NCBI GenBank assembly: GCA_025529335.1
Contig: JAMYHX010000099.1
Span: 42,014 to 106,013, forward strand
Length of the DNA stretch: 64,000 nucleotides
Source: Rhizopus sp. PT2906
Taxonomy: Eukaryota; Mucoromycota; Mucoromycetes; Mucorales; Rhizopodaceae
Direction: 5' to 3'
Shown here piece by piece: positions 33,476-46,718 of the stretch; the first letter of the stretch is position 1, and each line of letters begins with the position of its first letter. Under the pieces are notes generated by a model that saw only the letters and a program-made list of their open reading frames with translations, did no database searches and had not been told where the DNA came from. The translations under genes and the position numbers were made by a program.

Positions 33476-36400
33476 ATGAACAACAACACAGGTAAGCAAC
33501 AAATAGGTGTATGTACGCCTACTCTCTTTTTACCACGCGCGCTCATGTTGATTATTAACATGTTTTCCCTTTAGACATTGTACATAACATCAATACTGAT
33601 CGTACTTCAGACTCTGAAGATGACACCATGTCCATAGCTACCTTTAACAGAGTATCTGGGAAGCGACTACCTAGAAGTATAGCTCCCATGACGACTACTG
33701 ATGATGAACTCTCTCTTTCTCCTGTCTCCTCTGCCCTCTCTTCTGATGAAGAACAAGTCACTGAACAGAATAATGGTAGTACAGAAACTGATTCCTATTA
33801 CAATGACCCTGAATTGTACGGTCTACGTCGCTCACATCGTCAAAAACATACCATTCAGGTAAGAACCAAGAACGTAAAAATAAATTTTTCTATCCTGAAT
33901 ATGTGCGTTATCAGTTTACGGATGATGAAGATGATAACGATGACGGTGATGATGCATACATGTCTGCAGAAGAAGAGGCATATACTACAGCAAGTGAAGA
34001 ATCTATAGATGATTCTGACGACGATTACTATGAATCCTCTTCAAAGACAAAGAAAAGAAAGTCTATCAGGACTGCTAGTACTACCCCCACTACGGCTTCT
34101 ACGTCTACTACTAGCACACGAAGAAAATTAAAGCAAAGAGGTTCTTATTTTCATTTATTATTAAACTACCATATTCTAATCATCAATTCATAGCAACTTC
34201 TGATACAGAACCTGAACCATCAGAGGATGATGACTCTGACGGCGATTGGGGTTCAAAAAAGAAGTCCTCTAAAAGAAAATTAAAGCAAAAGAGTAGCTCA
34301 GGTAGATCATGTAAACAAAAAAAAATTTCTTTGCTCACATGGCCTTTCGTTTTTTAGGGACTATCTCTCCTAGTGATTATTCAAGACACTCTACACGTAC
34401 ACGTAAAGTAACAAATTACAATATCAATGATATCTATGGTCTATCTGATGAAGAAGATCAGCCTATTCATGTTGCTCATGATAATGATGAAGATGAAGAT
34501 GCTATCGAAATGGTCCTAGACCATCGTCAGATTGAAGGCACAGGTAAGCCGTAAACAAAAAACCTTAAAATTAGTGCTTATTGTTTTTTTTTTTTTTTTT
34601 TTTTTTTGTAGAATCTGACCCTATCCAATTTGAGACAAATGTTGAATACCAAATCAAATGGAAAAACTACTCTCATCTTCATAACACTTGGGAAAACTAT
34701 GTCTATCTTGCCTCATATAAAGGTTTCCGCAAAGTTGAAAATTATATAAATCGTATCAAAGAAGAACTGGCCTATCGTAATAGCAGCTCAACCACAAAGG
34801 AAGAAATTGAGCAAAAAGATATTCATTTACATCGTCTTCGTGAGGATATCAAGGACTGGTCTACTGTTGAACGCGTCACTGCTGCAAGAGGCAAGCCTGT
34901 AGATCAATACTTTGTCAAGTGGAAGCGTCTGAACTATGATGAATGCACTTGGGAAGATGCCTCTGATATTTCCTCTGATTACCAATGGGCCATCGATGAC
35001 TTCTGGGAGCGTGAACAAAACCTAAAGATACCCCACCGCTCAGCGACATACCCAAGAAATCAACGCCCTGCGTTCCAAGCATTCAAGAAGCAGCCTGATT
35101 ATATCAAGGGCGGTGAACTCCGTGACTATCAGCTCCATGGTGTTAACTGGATGTATTGGCTATGGTGCAAGAACCACAACGGCATCCTTGCTGATGAAAT
35201 GGGTCTTGGCAAAACTGTACAGACAATTAGTTTCTTTAATGTACTCTATCACAAGCAACAGCTTTATGGTCCCTTCTTGGTTGTGGTTCCCTTGTCCACT
35301 TCTGAAAACTGGATCAATGAATTCAAGCAATGGGCACCTGAAATGAACGTCATCTGTTACCTGGGTAACCGTGCTGCACGTGAAGCAATTCGTAATACAG
35401 AGTTTTACGTTTCGGATACAAACAAAATCAAGTTTAATATTCTCATCACTACATATGAAATCGTCCTCAAGGATCGTGACGTTCTTGGTAACATGCGCTG
35501 GCAATACCTTGCTGTGGACGAAGCCCATCGTTTAAAGAACTCTGACTCACAGCTCTATGAAGCCCTCTCTGGCTTCTCAACTACCAACCGCCTCTTGATT
35601 ACTGGTACGCCCCTGCAAAACAGTGTTAAGGAACTCCTGGCCCTTGTTCGCTTTTTGATGCCAAGTATGGACTTGAGCCATTATAACTTTGACCTTGATG
35701 TGGAAGACGCCAATCAAGAAGAAAAGATCAAGGCACTTCATGAAAAATTGAAATCCATCATGTTGCGTCGATTAAAGAAGGACGTTGAAAAATCATTACC
35801 AAGCAAGACAGAACGCATCCTGCGTGTCCAGTTAAGCGAAATGCAAAAATCTTATTATAAAGGCATCTTGACCAGAAACTTTGATTTCTTGGAAAGTAGC
35901 TGTGAAAACAAACGACAATGGCTCAACATTGCTGTTGAACTCAAGAAGGCAAGCAACCACCCATTCCTGTTTCCTGATGCTGAAAAGCGTACAACTGATA
36001 AAATTGAACAACTAAGAGGGCTCGTCGAAAGCAGTGGCAAGATGGTTTTATTAGACAAGCTGTTAACGCGTCTCAAGTCAGATGGTCACCGCGTACTCAT
36101 CTTTTCCCAAATGGTCATGATGCTAGACATCCTCTCTGACTATATGTCGCTCAGAGGCCATCCATTCCAGCGTCTTGATGGCTCTACTAAACCTGAAGAA
36201 CGTAACAAGGCCATTGAACATTTTAATGCCCCTGATAGCCCAGACTTTGTATTCTTGTTGTCTACCCGTGCTGGTGGTATGGGCATCAATCTTGTCACGG
36301 CCGATACAGTCATCATCTTTGACTCTGACTGGAACCCTCAGAACGATCTCCAAGCCATGTCTCGTGCTCATCGTATTGGTCAAACCAAGTCTGTAAACGT

Positions 36401-38387
36401 GTACCGATTTGTGTCCAAGGGAACGATGGAAGAAGATATCATTGAACGCGCCAAAAGAAAGATGGTATTGGAATACTGTATTATCAAGCAAATGGACACC
36501 TCTGGCTACTCCTTACTCGCCGAACATTCATTAAAGACCGCTTCTGGCAAAAACCGCGATTTGCCTTTCAAGAACCAAGAGCTCTCTGCCATTCTCAAGT
36601 TTGGTGCTAAAAATATGTTCCAGGCAAACGAGCATACAGAACAACTAAATGATATGGATCTTGATGATATCCTTGCTCGTGCTGAACAAACTGAAACAAT
36701 CAACGAAGGCGATGGCACCGCGCTTGGCTCTGATGACTTTTTGGCGCAGTTCAAGATTACAGACTATGGAGGAACGGCTGACGACCTGAGCTGGGAGGAC
36801 ATCATTCCTCAATCCGAAGTACAGAAAGTGAAAGAAGAACAAGACAAGCGAGAGCTTGAGGCCATGTATAGCCGTGCTGCCAAGAAGGGCCGTGTAACGT
36901 ATAGCGAAAGCCATCCTGATGAGAACGAAGAGGAAGAAGAAGGCGAAATCGTCAAGGGAACCAAGAAACGCAAGCGACCAACGACGGGCTCTTCATCCGC
37001 CAACAAAAGACACTCAAGTGAGCTTTCTGAGCGTGATCGTCGCGCGGTTGTTCGTGCAGTATTGAAGTATGGCGATCTTGAAGATCGTTATGATGAGGTC
37101 TCGTCTGACTTTGACCTTGGTGCCAAGAAGAAGGACACGATCGTTGACCTTTATCACGATTTAATTTCTGAATGTAAAGCAAAGGTGCGTGAGCAAATCC
37201 TGAAAGCCAAGAGTCTTCCAGCGAACAAACAGGTCGCCTATTCTGATCTCCTGAAAGAACTTCGACATACCAAGCAAAAGGCCATTCTATTTACCTGGAA
37301 GGACATCCAAAGTGTGAATGCTGGCCAGGTGCTACAAAGACATCATGACATGAAGATACTGGCGAGAAGAATGGCCCTGATGACAGACATGACCAAATTC
37401 CGTGTACCTCTCTTAGCAAAGCGCGTGCAAGGCTGGTCCTGTAACTGGGGGCCCAAAGAAGATGCTATGCTCTTGGTGGGCGTGCATAAGTATGGATTTG
37501 GGTCCTGGCAAATGATACAAGCTGATACTCCCCTGGGGCTCCAGGATAAGTTTTTTATTTCAACAAACGATGAAGATAAGAGAACGCCAAAAGCTATTCA
37601 TTTGGTACGTCGCGCAGACCAGATGCTGAAGATATTGGCTGAAGAAGAAGAATTGAGGAGAGAGAAAAAAGGTTCAATCACAAAGCGAGTACCAAATTCA
37701 TCTAAGCATTCAAACACTTCTTCAAACCGCGGCAATCTTTCTCCGTCTAAACATAAGCATACATCATCATCATCATCATCATCATCTTCAAAGCAAATGC
37801 AGAGTGGAGCTGCTTCTTCCAGCAAATCTGCTATTTCAAGAAATACCCCTGAAGACCATAGACAAAAGAGCAATAACCATAGCAGCCATAATCATAGTAG
37901 TCGTAGTAGTCATAGCCATAGTCATAGTCATAGTAGTAGTAATAGTCATAGTCAGGGTCAGAGTAGTAGTAGTAGTAGCTATGATCGCAAGAGAAAGCAG
38001 AGATCAGATGATACAGAAGAAAGATCTGCTAAGCGCCATGAAAGTGAAAGAAGAAGAAAGAGCAACGAAGAAAGCTCTAGTCAGACATCTCGTAGCATGG
38101 TTCCTGTTGAGCGACATCTACATCGCTTGAAATACGATTCAAGAAAGGAAGAAGGAGCTAAGAAGGCAAAAATGATCAGAGAGTGCATTAGCGCTATTGG
38201 CAAACATATTGAAGAGCAGATTGCCAGGCGACCTCATGAACCCAATTATGCACAGTCTCTCTGGAAATATACTACAAAGTATTTCCCAGGAAACGTAACT
38301 TTCGAAGACCTGACTAACTTGTATGAAAAGATGAAGCAAGTTGAGAAAGAGTTAGCTGCTAAAGAAGGTAAAGATACAGTCGTTTAA
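33476..38387 (+). CDS. CHD1: Chromodomain-helicase-DNA-binding protein 1
   Basis: Six exons: 33476-33491, 33575-33858, 33915-34140, 34194-34301, 34358-34543, 34612-38387; about 1531 residues. Order: acidic Ser-rich N-terminus (1-270); tandem chromodomains (about 275-400; WKNYSHLHNTWENY and WKRLNYDECTWED); SNF2 ATPase with LADEMGLGKTVQT (about 467), VDEAHRLKN (about 574) and the helicase C part SRAHRIGQTK; then the SANT/SLIDE-like DNA-binding region; a Ser/His-rich low-complexity stretch; and the CHD1 C-terminal helical domain (about 1440-1525; HIEEQIARRP). Chd1 slides and spaces nucleosomes behind RNA polymerase II. All five introns are 5', and the last exon is 3.8 kb. Convergent with ROM2. 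Confidence 0.97.
37761..37975 (+). repeat. Trinucleotide/hexanucleotide repeats coding Ser/His-rich tract in CHD1
   Basis: A (TCA)n run at about 37765-37787 codes poly-Ser. From about 37875 to 37975, repeats of CATAGT/CATAGC/AGTAGT code alternating Ser and His. They stay in frame and sit between the DNA-binding region and the C-terminal domain, so they are probably a variable linker. Confidence 0.85.
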
Positions 38388-39485
38388 CCTAAAAGTAGAC
38401 GGTTAAAAAATATGAACAATATGAAGTCAATTTTTAAACGAATAAAAATTGGGCTTTGAGATAAAGCTGTATGATTGTAAACATCTTACTTGTAAAATAA
38501 TCTAAAGTCTACAAGAGTTCAAGTCATATAAAAAGTATGAAGAAGTACGAACTTCTTTTACAAGTGTTGGAGCCTTAATACAAAGAGAAAAAAAAAAAGA
38601 GAGAGAGAGATTAATGTAAAAGTAAACCTTGTTCCTATATAATTCTTTTTACTCTTGCAATATATGTTGAAATCGTGCAATGTTTAATAAAATACAATCA
38701 AAAGACAGGATAACTCTCGCAATACAGATGCTTTATAATGTGGTAAATAATGAATGAAGGATAATTCACTTGCAGCACCATGACGTTCATCCTTTTGAGT
38801 TTATTTATCATTGTAAAAAGCATAAATACAAATAAACCTTTTAGCAACAAACTATATTATTTCTTTGTCCAACAGACAACAAGTAAACGGTCTTACAGAG
38901 CCTTCAACATGACCATGGCCTCTCTCTCTCAATGCAACTGGAGGCTTTTATTGATCCCTGAAACGTTCGGAAGCTGCCAAAGATGTGGTGACCATCGATG
39001 AATATTTATCCCCACACGTCTAATTTTAGGACTAAAAAAAAAAAATTAAAGTAAATCAGCTGGCGTAAACTACGAACAACGATAAACAATTATGCACTCA
39101 TTACTCTGTCTTGTAATTATTTCTCTAAAATGCCCAAACGAAAATCTAAAGCAAAAAAGAGAGGGGGAAGTTTAGATTCACAAAACACGGGCTGCATCAT
39201 TGGTTGTGCATGCTTGTCAACTGATACAAATTGAAAATGTTTACTAACGAGAGAGAGAGAGATAAATATACAGCAAGCCCTTACAAAGCTTGGTAATCAT
39301 TTTTATTAGACTGAGCAATGTAAAATAAAATCAAGCAATTTTACTACTTTTATAGAAAGGAAAATGCAAAAAAAGAGGGGGGCCAGCCAACAAGACAGCA
39401 ATTAAGTATAATAATAATAAATATATAAAAGAGGTAGATATAAAAGATAAAACAAATAAGAATGGTATGCAAACAAAAAAAAATA
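38388..39485. other. Intergenic region between CHD1 and ROM2 (convergent)
   Basis: 1.1 kb of AT-rich DNA between two 3' ends. Some sequence around 38880-39000 has higher GC and short open frames on both strands, but no motif, splice pattern or RNA gene was recognisable. Purine and A-rich runs occur at 38586 and 39245. Nothing else can be supported. Confidence 0.4.
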
Positions 39486-42400
39486 TTATAAAGGTGGCTC
39501 AAAGGTGCCTACCAACTGAAATACGTATTGGAAATCAGGCTTGAAAGGATGCGCCATACAGCCATGAATTACTGGTGCTATTGCGTTATTGATAAACTGA
39601 AGGCATCTCATATGTATACCAGCCAACACTTGCACGAGCTCACCCTATGACGAATGAGTTTATCATATAATTACTATGAACATCTCACTTACCGTTTCTA
39701 CATGGCGAATTTCAATAAATCGAGGGTCAAAGCCAATGACATAAGGATAATAAAACGCGACTGCTTGTGGAACACCTTCCCACTCGATCAAGGGAGCCTC
39801 GCGTACAAAGGATCCGTGCGTGTTTACCATAAAGACAAATGCATCGTAACATAACAAATAATTTTCTTTACATCTAAACATGCCCAATGGTCGTAGTTCT
39901 TGACCCTTTTGCTGTACAAAGGCAAAATCAGGATGACTAGGGTCTGGTAAGTTGCGGTTCATGCTAAGTGCCTCTAGATTGATAATTTCAAATCCTCTTG
40001 CACACACCACGACCAATCGAGCCTTCAAAAAGTGCAATGAATAAGATTCTGTACCAATATAAAACTCCATATAACTCTTGAACCAAGATGGCATCTTGCT
40101 GAAAAGACCGGACTTGGCAAAGAACTTTTTGCTATTGTTTGGATCACGTAAATCACCACAGACAGGCTCAAGTACTTTGAAATTGCTGTCGACACCGCGC
40201 TTCTTCATGGCAACAACAATCGTGCGGCCATTACAGACACCCGCATGGAAAAATGTGATGTGCTGAGCGACCTTCTGGTGTGGCTTGTCTACAGTCGTTC
40301 GACGAGAATCTTTTGGAACGAGGGGATCCAATGCATAGGCATACAGGGTTTTATCTGATCATCATCAGTATCCGTTGTATAATATATCCTAGTGTATTTA
40401 CCTGCAAGAATAAGTAGTATATGATGATCTTCCAACACAGCGATCTGGGTCACATCCGAAATGGAAAGGACCAGCTTTATCGTGTTTGTATCACCTTCAA
40501 TGCCCATCCAGATGCCTTGTTGTGTGCCCACAGCGATCATACGAATATTTGTTGAACTTGCTATAATAAAAAAAATAAGTCTGAGGCCAGAATACCCAAA
40601 AGAGAATAGGATTACTTACTAAATGGCACTGTACAGGTTACTTTTCCATGGTTATGTAAACTAGACGCACTTGATCCACCAAAGGTTGTGTCGCTCAATG
40701 ATCTAATCTCAAACACGCGTTTATCCATATTAGACATTTCCAGCATTGCTTTAGCTTCTACTACTTTTTCTTTCCATTCTACACGTGAAGCAGCGCTTTC
40801 GGCATAGAGCATATAGTCTGCACCGTGTCTACCGAGATGCTGGATAAGGATAGGGTGACTGTTGCTTCCAAAAGGTGAAGATGAAGATGCGTTTGCAAAC
40901 GATCCATTTGTGGGTGAAAGCAAAGAAGAAGAGGCGTAGGTAGATGTCGCTGTGCTATTCATCGTTCTTAAACCGATGGAGAAACCTTCGGTAGCCTCTT
41001 GAATGTGCAATAATTCCATCGGTATAGGCCGTTTTGATACAACATATTCTACATCGTCTGCCTTGTTTGGAGCCTTTTTCTCTTTGGTCATCAATAAAAG
41101 ATGGTCAAACAAGAATACACGCAGCTCAATCGTTTCCACAACCAAATGAGATTTGCGAGTCAGCACTCCTTCCTTGATCAACTTTCTTCCTGGTTTCAAT
41201 AAATCGAGTTCATGTGGTTCTCCTGGCTTAAATCGAATACGTTGGTTAATTTCATAGATACGAAGTGTATTTTTCGTCTCTATAGTCGCTTCATCTACTT
41301 TTGTCGCAACTCCTTTGATGATGTCTATGCATGTTGCGATATGAACTTTGTCTGGGTTATCCTCTGGTGTCTTTTTCAATACAGCATCCAGTAATAATGA
41401 ATAACGTTGGAGTCTAGTCACAGGTAAGATGATAAAATGACGGAAAGGCAACCTTCTGCTTTCTGCTCTCTTTTCTTTTTCTCGAATAAAGTTCTGGAAT
41501 AACATATTTGTTTCGGCTTCACGTTTAGCTTCATATTCAGCCAGGACAACCTGAGGACCATATCTCAAGTAGGCATCCTGGAAACGGTTGACATGTCTCA
41601 AAAAGATATCACCCACTTGATTAACGCTACCAATCGCACTGATGGACTGACAGTAAGCTTGATGGTCCTTGAGGTCATCGCAGAGTTCTTTGTGTATATT
41701 CAAAATGTCTTTATAGTTGTTGAACACTTTGTCGCAAAACTCTTGTCTTCTCGACTCTTCAATACATTGTGCATTGAGCAATTCTTTTACATAGAGCTTT
41801 TATAGTGTTTAAAAAAAAAAGCTTCCTTAAAGAAAAAAGTATTTACCTCGTCTAAAAGCCGTAAGTCACGCACATAATCTTCCTCTGTATAAATAAGCTC
41901 ATGAATAGCCTCCTGTCTGCTGATTTCATTTTTGGGCAACGACATCAATATTTCCTTTGATACGCTTGCTGACCATGCACGGGAAATGCTCTAGTAAAAC
42001 TTAGTATCAGATACATACCCAACTTTTCAACTTACTGTATCATGAGAAACAGACGACCCAACAGATGGAGCCATCAACTTTTGTTGGATGTTATCCGGTT
42101 GCTGAAGTAGTCTATTTGGACAGAGTGGAGAGTAACATTCAGGTTGACCTGGTAAACAAGAGATTGAATAACAGCGTGTGAGTGGTGTATAGACGCCCTG
42201 GATCTCTTGGTCTGTGGTAAGAAGTGTATAGATTTCATTAGTAGAGTTGTACAACTTGTTTTTTCTGACGGATTTTTCCGAATATGGGATTGGTGCAATT
42301 AAAGGAGGGTGAGTCTTCATGAGGGCACGAGCAATCTTGAGGTAAATTGGAGTGGCTAAGCTATCAGGCAGAAAAGAGCGAAGTAAATCCTGAGATGATC

Positions 42401-43114
42401 GTTAGTATACATGCATATATATCCATCAAACGTACTATAGCTTCTTCACCGTTAAAGCTAAGGGGGTATTCTGCTGTACAGAATATTCTTCTACGTTCAT
42501 TTAAGGATCTGACGGCAGTAATAAAGTTGCTTGATATAAAAGATAAAAGAGCATAGTTAGGAAACGCATCCTCATCCTCGAGCACATTTGGCATCTCAAA
42601 CGCTAAAGGAGATGTAGGATTTGAGAATATGATTTTGGGTGAAGGTGGAATACGGTTGTTGAGCGACCTTCCTGAGGATGAAGATATCGTGCGATTCAAT
42701 GAACTTGTTCGGGTCGTAAAGATATAATCTTCTTTATTGTTAACTCTTAGAAATGATGGTGAGACAGGTGGCGTAGTTTGATGAGGCTTTTCTTCAATAA
42801 TCGTGGGCTTTTTTGGTTGTTCAATGCATTCTGTTGTACTAAATCGTGTATAATTTTCTAAAACTGGAGAGTATCCTTGGGTTTCGTCTTCGTATCCCCC
42901 CTGAACGAGTAAACACTCAATACCTCTCTCCTCAAATAGTAACCTTTAGACTTACGTTTTGATTAACTTGGTCAGAGCTACGTCTTTGATCACTACTTAA
43001 ATTTAACTCGTTGATGAACATGTCCAAATCATGGTAAAGTGCTTCTAGAGTAGGTGATCCAACTGTGCCATCAACAGATGATTCCTGCCTTATATTCATT
43101 TTTTCTGTGTCCAT
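39486..43114 (-). CDS. ROM2: Rho1 guanine nucleotide exchange factor (Rom1/Rom2 type)
   Basis: Eight exons: 43114-42956, 42900-42436, 42389-42036, 41990-41847, 41796-40620, 40560-40402, 40354-39693, 39644-39486; 1092 residues. Order: N-terminal Ser-rich part; a DEP domain split over exons 2 and 3 (FNGEEAI then DLLRSFLPDS); the RhoGEF (DH) domain (EAIHELIYTEEDYVRDLRLL through FIILPVTRLQRYSLLLDAVL); PH domain (about 570-720, LIKEGVLTRKSHL, VFLFDHLLLMTKEK); and a citron-homology (CNH) domain to the end (QQGIWMGIEG, VVCARGFEIINLEAL, GFDPRFIEIRHVETG). Rom2 activates Rho1 to drive cell-wall glucan synthesis and the integrity pathway. The layout matches the fungal family closely. Confidence 0.94.
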
Positions 43115-43961
43115 AATAAAAAAGGAGTGAGCGTGTGTGGCTTCTATTTAGTAAACACAAAAACAAATGAATAAAATAATGAGAAGAAAAAAGAGAATAA
43201 AAAAAGGTGTTCAGGGCAAATCTCATATACTTGTGTAACCACAGCCTCACATAATGCGCCAAGCTATTTGTAATTGTACGCCCATGATTAAGACTGGATT
43301 CGTTGTAATTGTTACTTTTGATGGCATAAGTAGCTACATAAGCTTGCAATTCATTTTATCAAGGACGATGTTTTCATATAGATCAAAGCGATGGCATTTT
43401 CAGTGATACATCTACATCACGTTGTTGCTAGGGAAACGGTGAATTATTATTCTCCTTATATGATGGTCAAAATAAAATCGATCCAAAATCAAAGAGAGAC
43501 TTTAGATTCACCTTTTATATGCTTTTTTTTTTATAGTCTTAGTCTAAAGGTTATGTTCTTTGCCCAATCAAAACGAAATACGAACTATTACATCTTTGTA
43601 GCTACCTTCTTAAACAAGTTTATACAAACATGACTTACAGCAGTACGATCATTCAAGCACCATTCTTATAATATTAATTACATGTTTAGAAATACCATCC
43701 TTTCTTACGGATATTGATATTTAACTATCTTATTTGAGGATCTTTGATTTCCAACTTTCTTTATATAGTTATCTGACAAAAGCTAATACATGGAAAATAT
43801 GGAAATTTATTGAAATATAAGAAAATTAGCGGAAAGAAAGGCATCAAAAGTTATGCTCTAATGAATAAGTAATCTACATCATAAAAGTATGAAGACAAAA
43901 AAGAGATGCAATAATAAAATAAATAAACACCTTCTTTAAGCTCAAATAGATTTACACTGAT
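43115..43961. other. Upstream region of ROM2; no gene called
   Basis: 847 bp of AT-rich DNA that should include the ROM2 promoter. The open frames at 43071-43349 (minus) and 43391-43633 (plus) show no known motifs, no convincing signal peptide and no splice support. Confidence 0.35.
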
Positions 43962-44096
43962 TTATTCAGAAGGAGAAGGCTGACGTTTGTAAGTTGGGTT
44001 AACAACATGGTTAAGGTTGCACTTCGAATGGCCAACACTACATGCACCAGAAAATAAGCTAAATAATGCAAATATGAACTTATTATAATTACACAT
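43962..44096 (-). CDS. Putative small secreted peptide, 44 residues
   Basis: A single open frame from an ATG at 44096 to TAA at 43962-43964. The first 20 residues resemble a signal peptide: MCNYNK then FIFALFSLFSGACS. The rest (VGHSKCNLNHVVNPTYKRQP...) contains a dibasic KR that could be cut by a Kex2-like protease, leaving a short QPSPSE tail. The frame is open upstream of the ATG to a CTAG that could be an acceptor, so an alternative start or an upstream exon is possible. Nothing similar is known to me. It lies between ROM2 and a decayed retroelement. Low confidence: the open frame and hydrophobic start are seen, secretion is inferred. Confidence 0.3.
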   Translation of the reverse strand: MCNYNKFIFALFSLFSGACSVGHSKCNLNHVVNPTYKRQPSPSE

Positions 44097-44836
44097 GACT
44101 GATATTGGTTCTTTGTTGATCAAACTGACAACATAAAACTAGAATAAATCAATGACGACGTTTCTTTTTTTTTATCTTTTTCTTCTTTTTTAAAAATAAA
44201 CAATCCAAGATGGTAAACTCATAAAGCCATATTTAGCTTGAGCTATATATTGGAAAGCTTTGGTGGACAACATCATAGGTAGTATCTGGAGATAGCGCAC
44301 GTAGGATTAATTCAATTCTTGGTGTATTTCTGGCGCATGTAGTGCTTTCTTTCCGAAATGGTAGAGATCTGGACAGTGTAGATTTCATGAGTAATCAGTC
44401 TATCGTAGACTGGTCAATTCGATCAACTTGCTGCCACTTTCTGTACAGGAAACGCGGTTAAGCCTATATCCGCTGGCCATAATACCAAGGGTAAGTTTGA
44501 CTTGAAAAATGATTGCAGTAAATGCTAATTTATATTTGTGTCTCAGCTTTGGGATTCATAGTGTATGTACCCTCTCGGTATTGGCCAAGGCCCACCGAAT
44601 AGACAAAAAGAATAACATATTATGGTCAGTCTTTTTGTTCTTCTTTTTCTTCTTCAAACAATGATAACAAGAAGTCTTCATGACAGATATGCCAAGAGTA
44701 ACGGTCAATTTCTCTTTTGCCATGCATTTCTTCCTTTCTCTGTATAAAGGATTACAAACAGATTCGTTCTATCTTGCTGTATTTCTAATTTCCCGAGTTA
44801 AACTGCTTTTCATCCATAATATCACATTTTATTTGA
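44097..44836. other. Stretch upstream of the retroelement
   Basis: 740 bp with no coding exon recognised. It may include a worn 5' LTR of the element that follows, but no LTR pair could be shown by eye. Confidence 0.3.
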
Positions 44837-45065
44837 ATGAATTCTACTTCTGTTAAGTCCACTGAAACTGTTCCAGTGCTTCTCCCTCTTTGGGTGAGCA
44901 CATGGACGTTGCCATGCACGTTACTTCACCCTCTGACAACGGTAGCTCTGCTGCCATGTCAAACCTCTCTCTTAGGGATAACATCTCCACAGTCAACCAT
45001 CAACTTGCAACAAGCATGTTCCTGGGTCATGTCATTTAGGGTACTACATCTTTAGGAAGTAGTTC

Positions 45066-46087
45066 AGACCCACCTAGTTTCAAGATCTTGTAGTTAACGG
45101 AAATAATTCTGCTTTGCAAGTTCGTGTTTCTGACATCAAGTCTAAGCTCGATACACTTTGTTTGAAAGAGCAAGAGATCCTCAGCACTCCTGTTGAGACT
45201 GCTGTTGATCTTGAGCTCCTCGAACTCAAATTGAAGACCATCAGGTTGGAAATTAACTATTTAAAGGATACTTTGATTTCTACAAATGAAATGTTCATTT
45301 CCGAACAGAATATGAACCTTAACAACGCTTTTATTCAGTCAAAATTGCTGGCAATCAGATCTGGTTTTGTCGATGGACAAACTATGACTAAAGATCATAC
45401 GGCAATTGTGGCATCCAATCTTCCTGTTTTTGAGATTAAACCTACTTCTGTCTTAAGCCTTGGCAATAGCAGTAGCATCCAAATTGGTAATGACAAATCA
45501 TTTGATACGTTCATCAGACGTTTTGAGAAGATTTACAAGAAAAATCAGGTAGATGTAGAAAAACACTGGTTTTTTCATCTTGAAACGCGTTTTGAAAAGG
45601 ACACATTGCACTTCAGCTGGTTCAATCAGAATATCAAGGGACCTATTGAAAACAAACGAAGAAGATGTCTTGATCTGTTGCTAAAGATATCATAACATGA
45701 TTCGATCTTGCTTCCGAGGCAAATGTCATCCAGCGTGACGAGTTACTTCTTTACTTACGCCAAAATAATAACGAGTCTTTGGCCGAGTACTTGGACCGTT
45801 TTCGCCTCTGCGCCGTTGCTTCAAATGCTAATACCGAGGATAATTTGCTTTTGTTCTGTCATTTCATCCTCTCTTTATTCGCCAAGGAATTTAGAGATAT
45901 TGTTGACAAGACGCTGATGGAACACTATCTTCATACAAAGACGTATTCAAACCCCAATTCAACAACGGGAGAGAGTACTTTTGCTCACAAAGCTTATATT
46001 CACTATGTCCCCAAGAACTTTTCTGCTTTGAAAGAAGTTTTGATCGCAAACATCATTTCTTGGGAACAAGCATTAGGAAAAATCTAG
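45066..46087 (+). pseudogene. Gag-like region of the retroelement, frameshifted
   Basis: A first frame (to a stop at 45693-45695) encodes a coiled-coil-like N-terminus (QEILSTPVETAVDLELLELK) and FDTFIRRFEKIYKKNQ. The continuation is in another frame (about 45708-46087) with DELLLYLRQNNNESLAEYL and ANTEDNLLLFCHFIL, typical of retrotransposon Gag capsid domains. At least one frameshift and stop near 45690-45705 separates them. Confidence 0.65.
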
Positions 46088-46718
46088 CGTTCTATCTGAC
46101 AGAAGAAAGCTAAAACTGACCAACCAGACGATAATCCAAGAAAAGAAAGGTGAATCACAGTTTCTTTGACGACAGCAAACAAGGTATCAGTAAAGCTGTG
46201 ATGGATGTGGAGAAATTGAAGGATTTGTCCCACAAGTTGACAAAGGCAGAAATAAATTATCTTTGTGCAAAGAAGATTTGTATCTCTGAACATTCAAGGG
46301 TATACGAGGAAAGAAAGAAACATCTTCAACATAAGGTAAATACCAAACATCTTTCATTTGCTGCTGGTAATCTCGATGTCAGTCATGTTACAGACTCCTT
46401 AACTATCAATAAACATGGCATTATGGGGCATTCTACTAACAGCTCCTTTTTTGACACTTTTAGAAATAATCCTTCTGCTGATCTGTCTGACGTTGATTAT
46501 TCTAATAACGAATATTAACAAGCAATGAATGATTTAGATTAAAATATCATTGAACATTTCAGTGACAATAAATCTTTAATGAAAATTATGATAATGACTT
46601 TTATTTGTATGCCTTGAAAAAGAATACTACTGGGGCATTAACAACCCATTTAATTCAGATAGTGTAGCTTACTCACCCAGTTTCGCTCATTATTATTAAC
46701 GATATACAAACATTATGT

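Noticed and set aside
35855..36914. Several minus-strand frames in CHD1
   Set aside because: Shadows of the ATPase-coding exon, whose plus-strand motifs are clear.
36952..37182. Minus-strand frame in CHD1
   Set aside because: Shadow of the CHD1 coding exon.
43391..43633. 80-codon plus-strand frame
   Set aside because: Low-complexity, no motif, no signal peptide or splice support.
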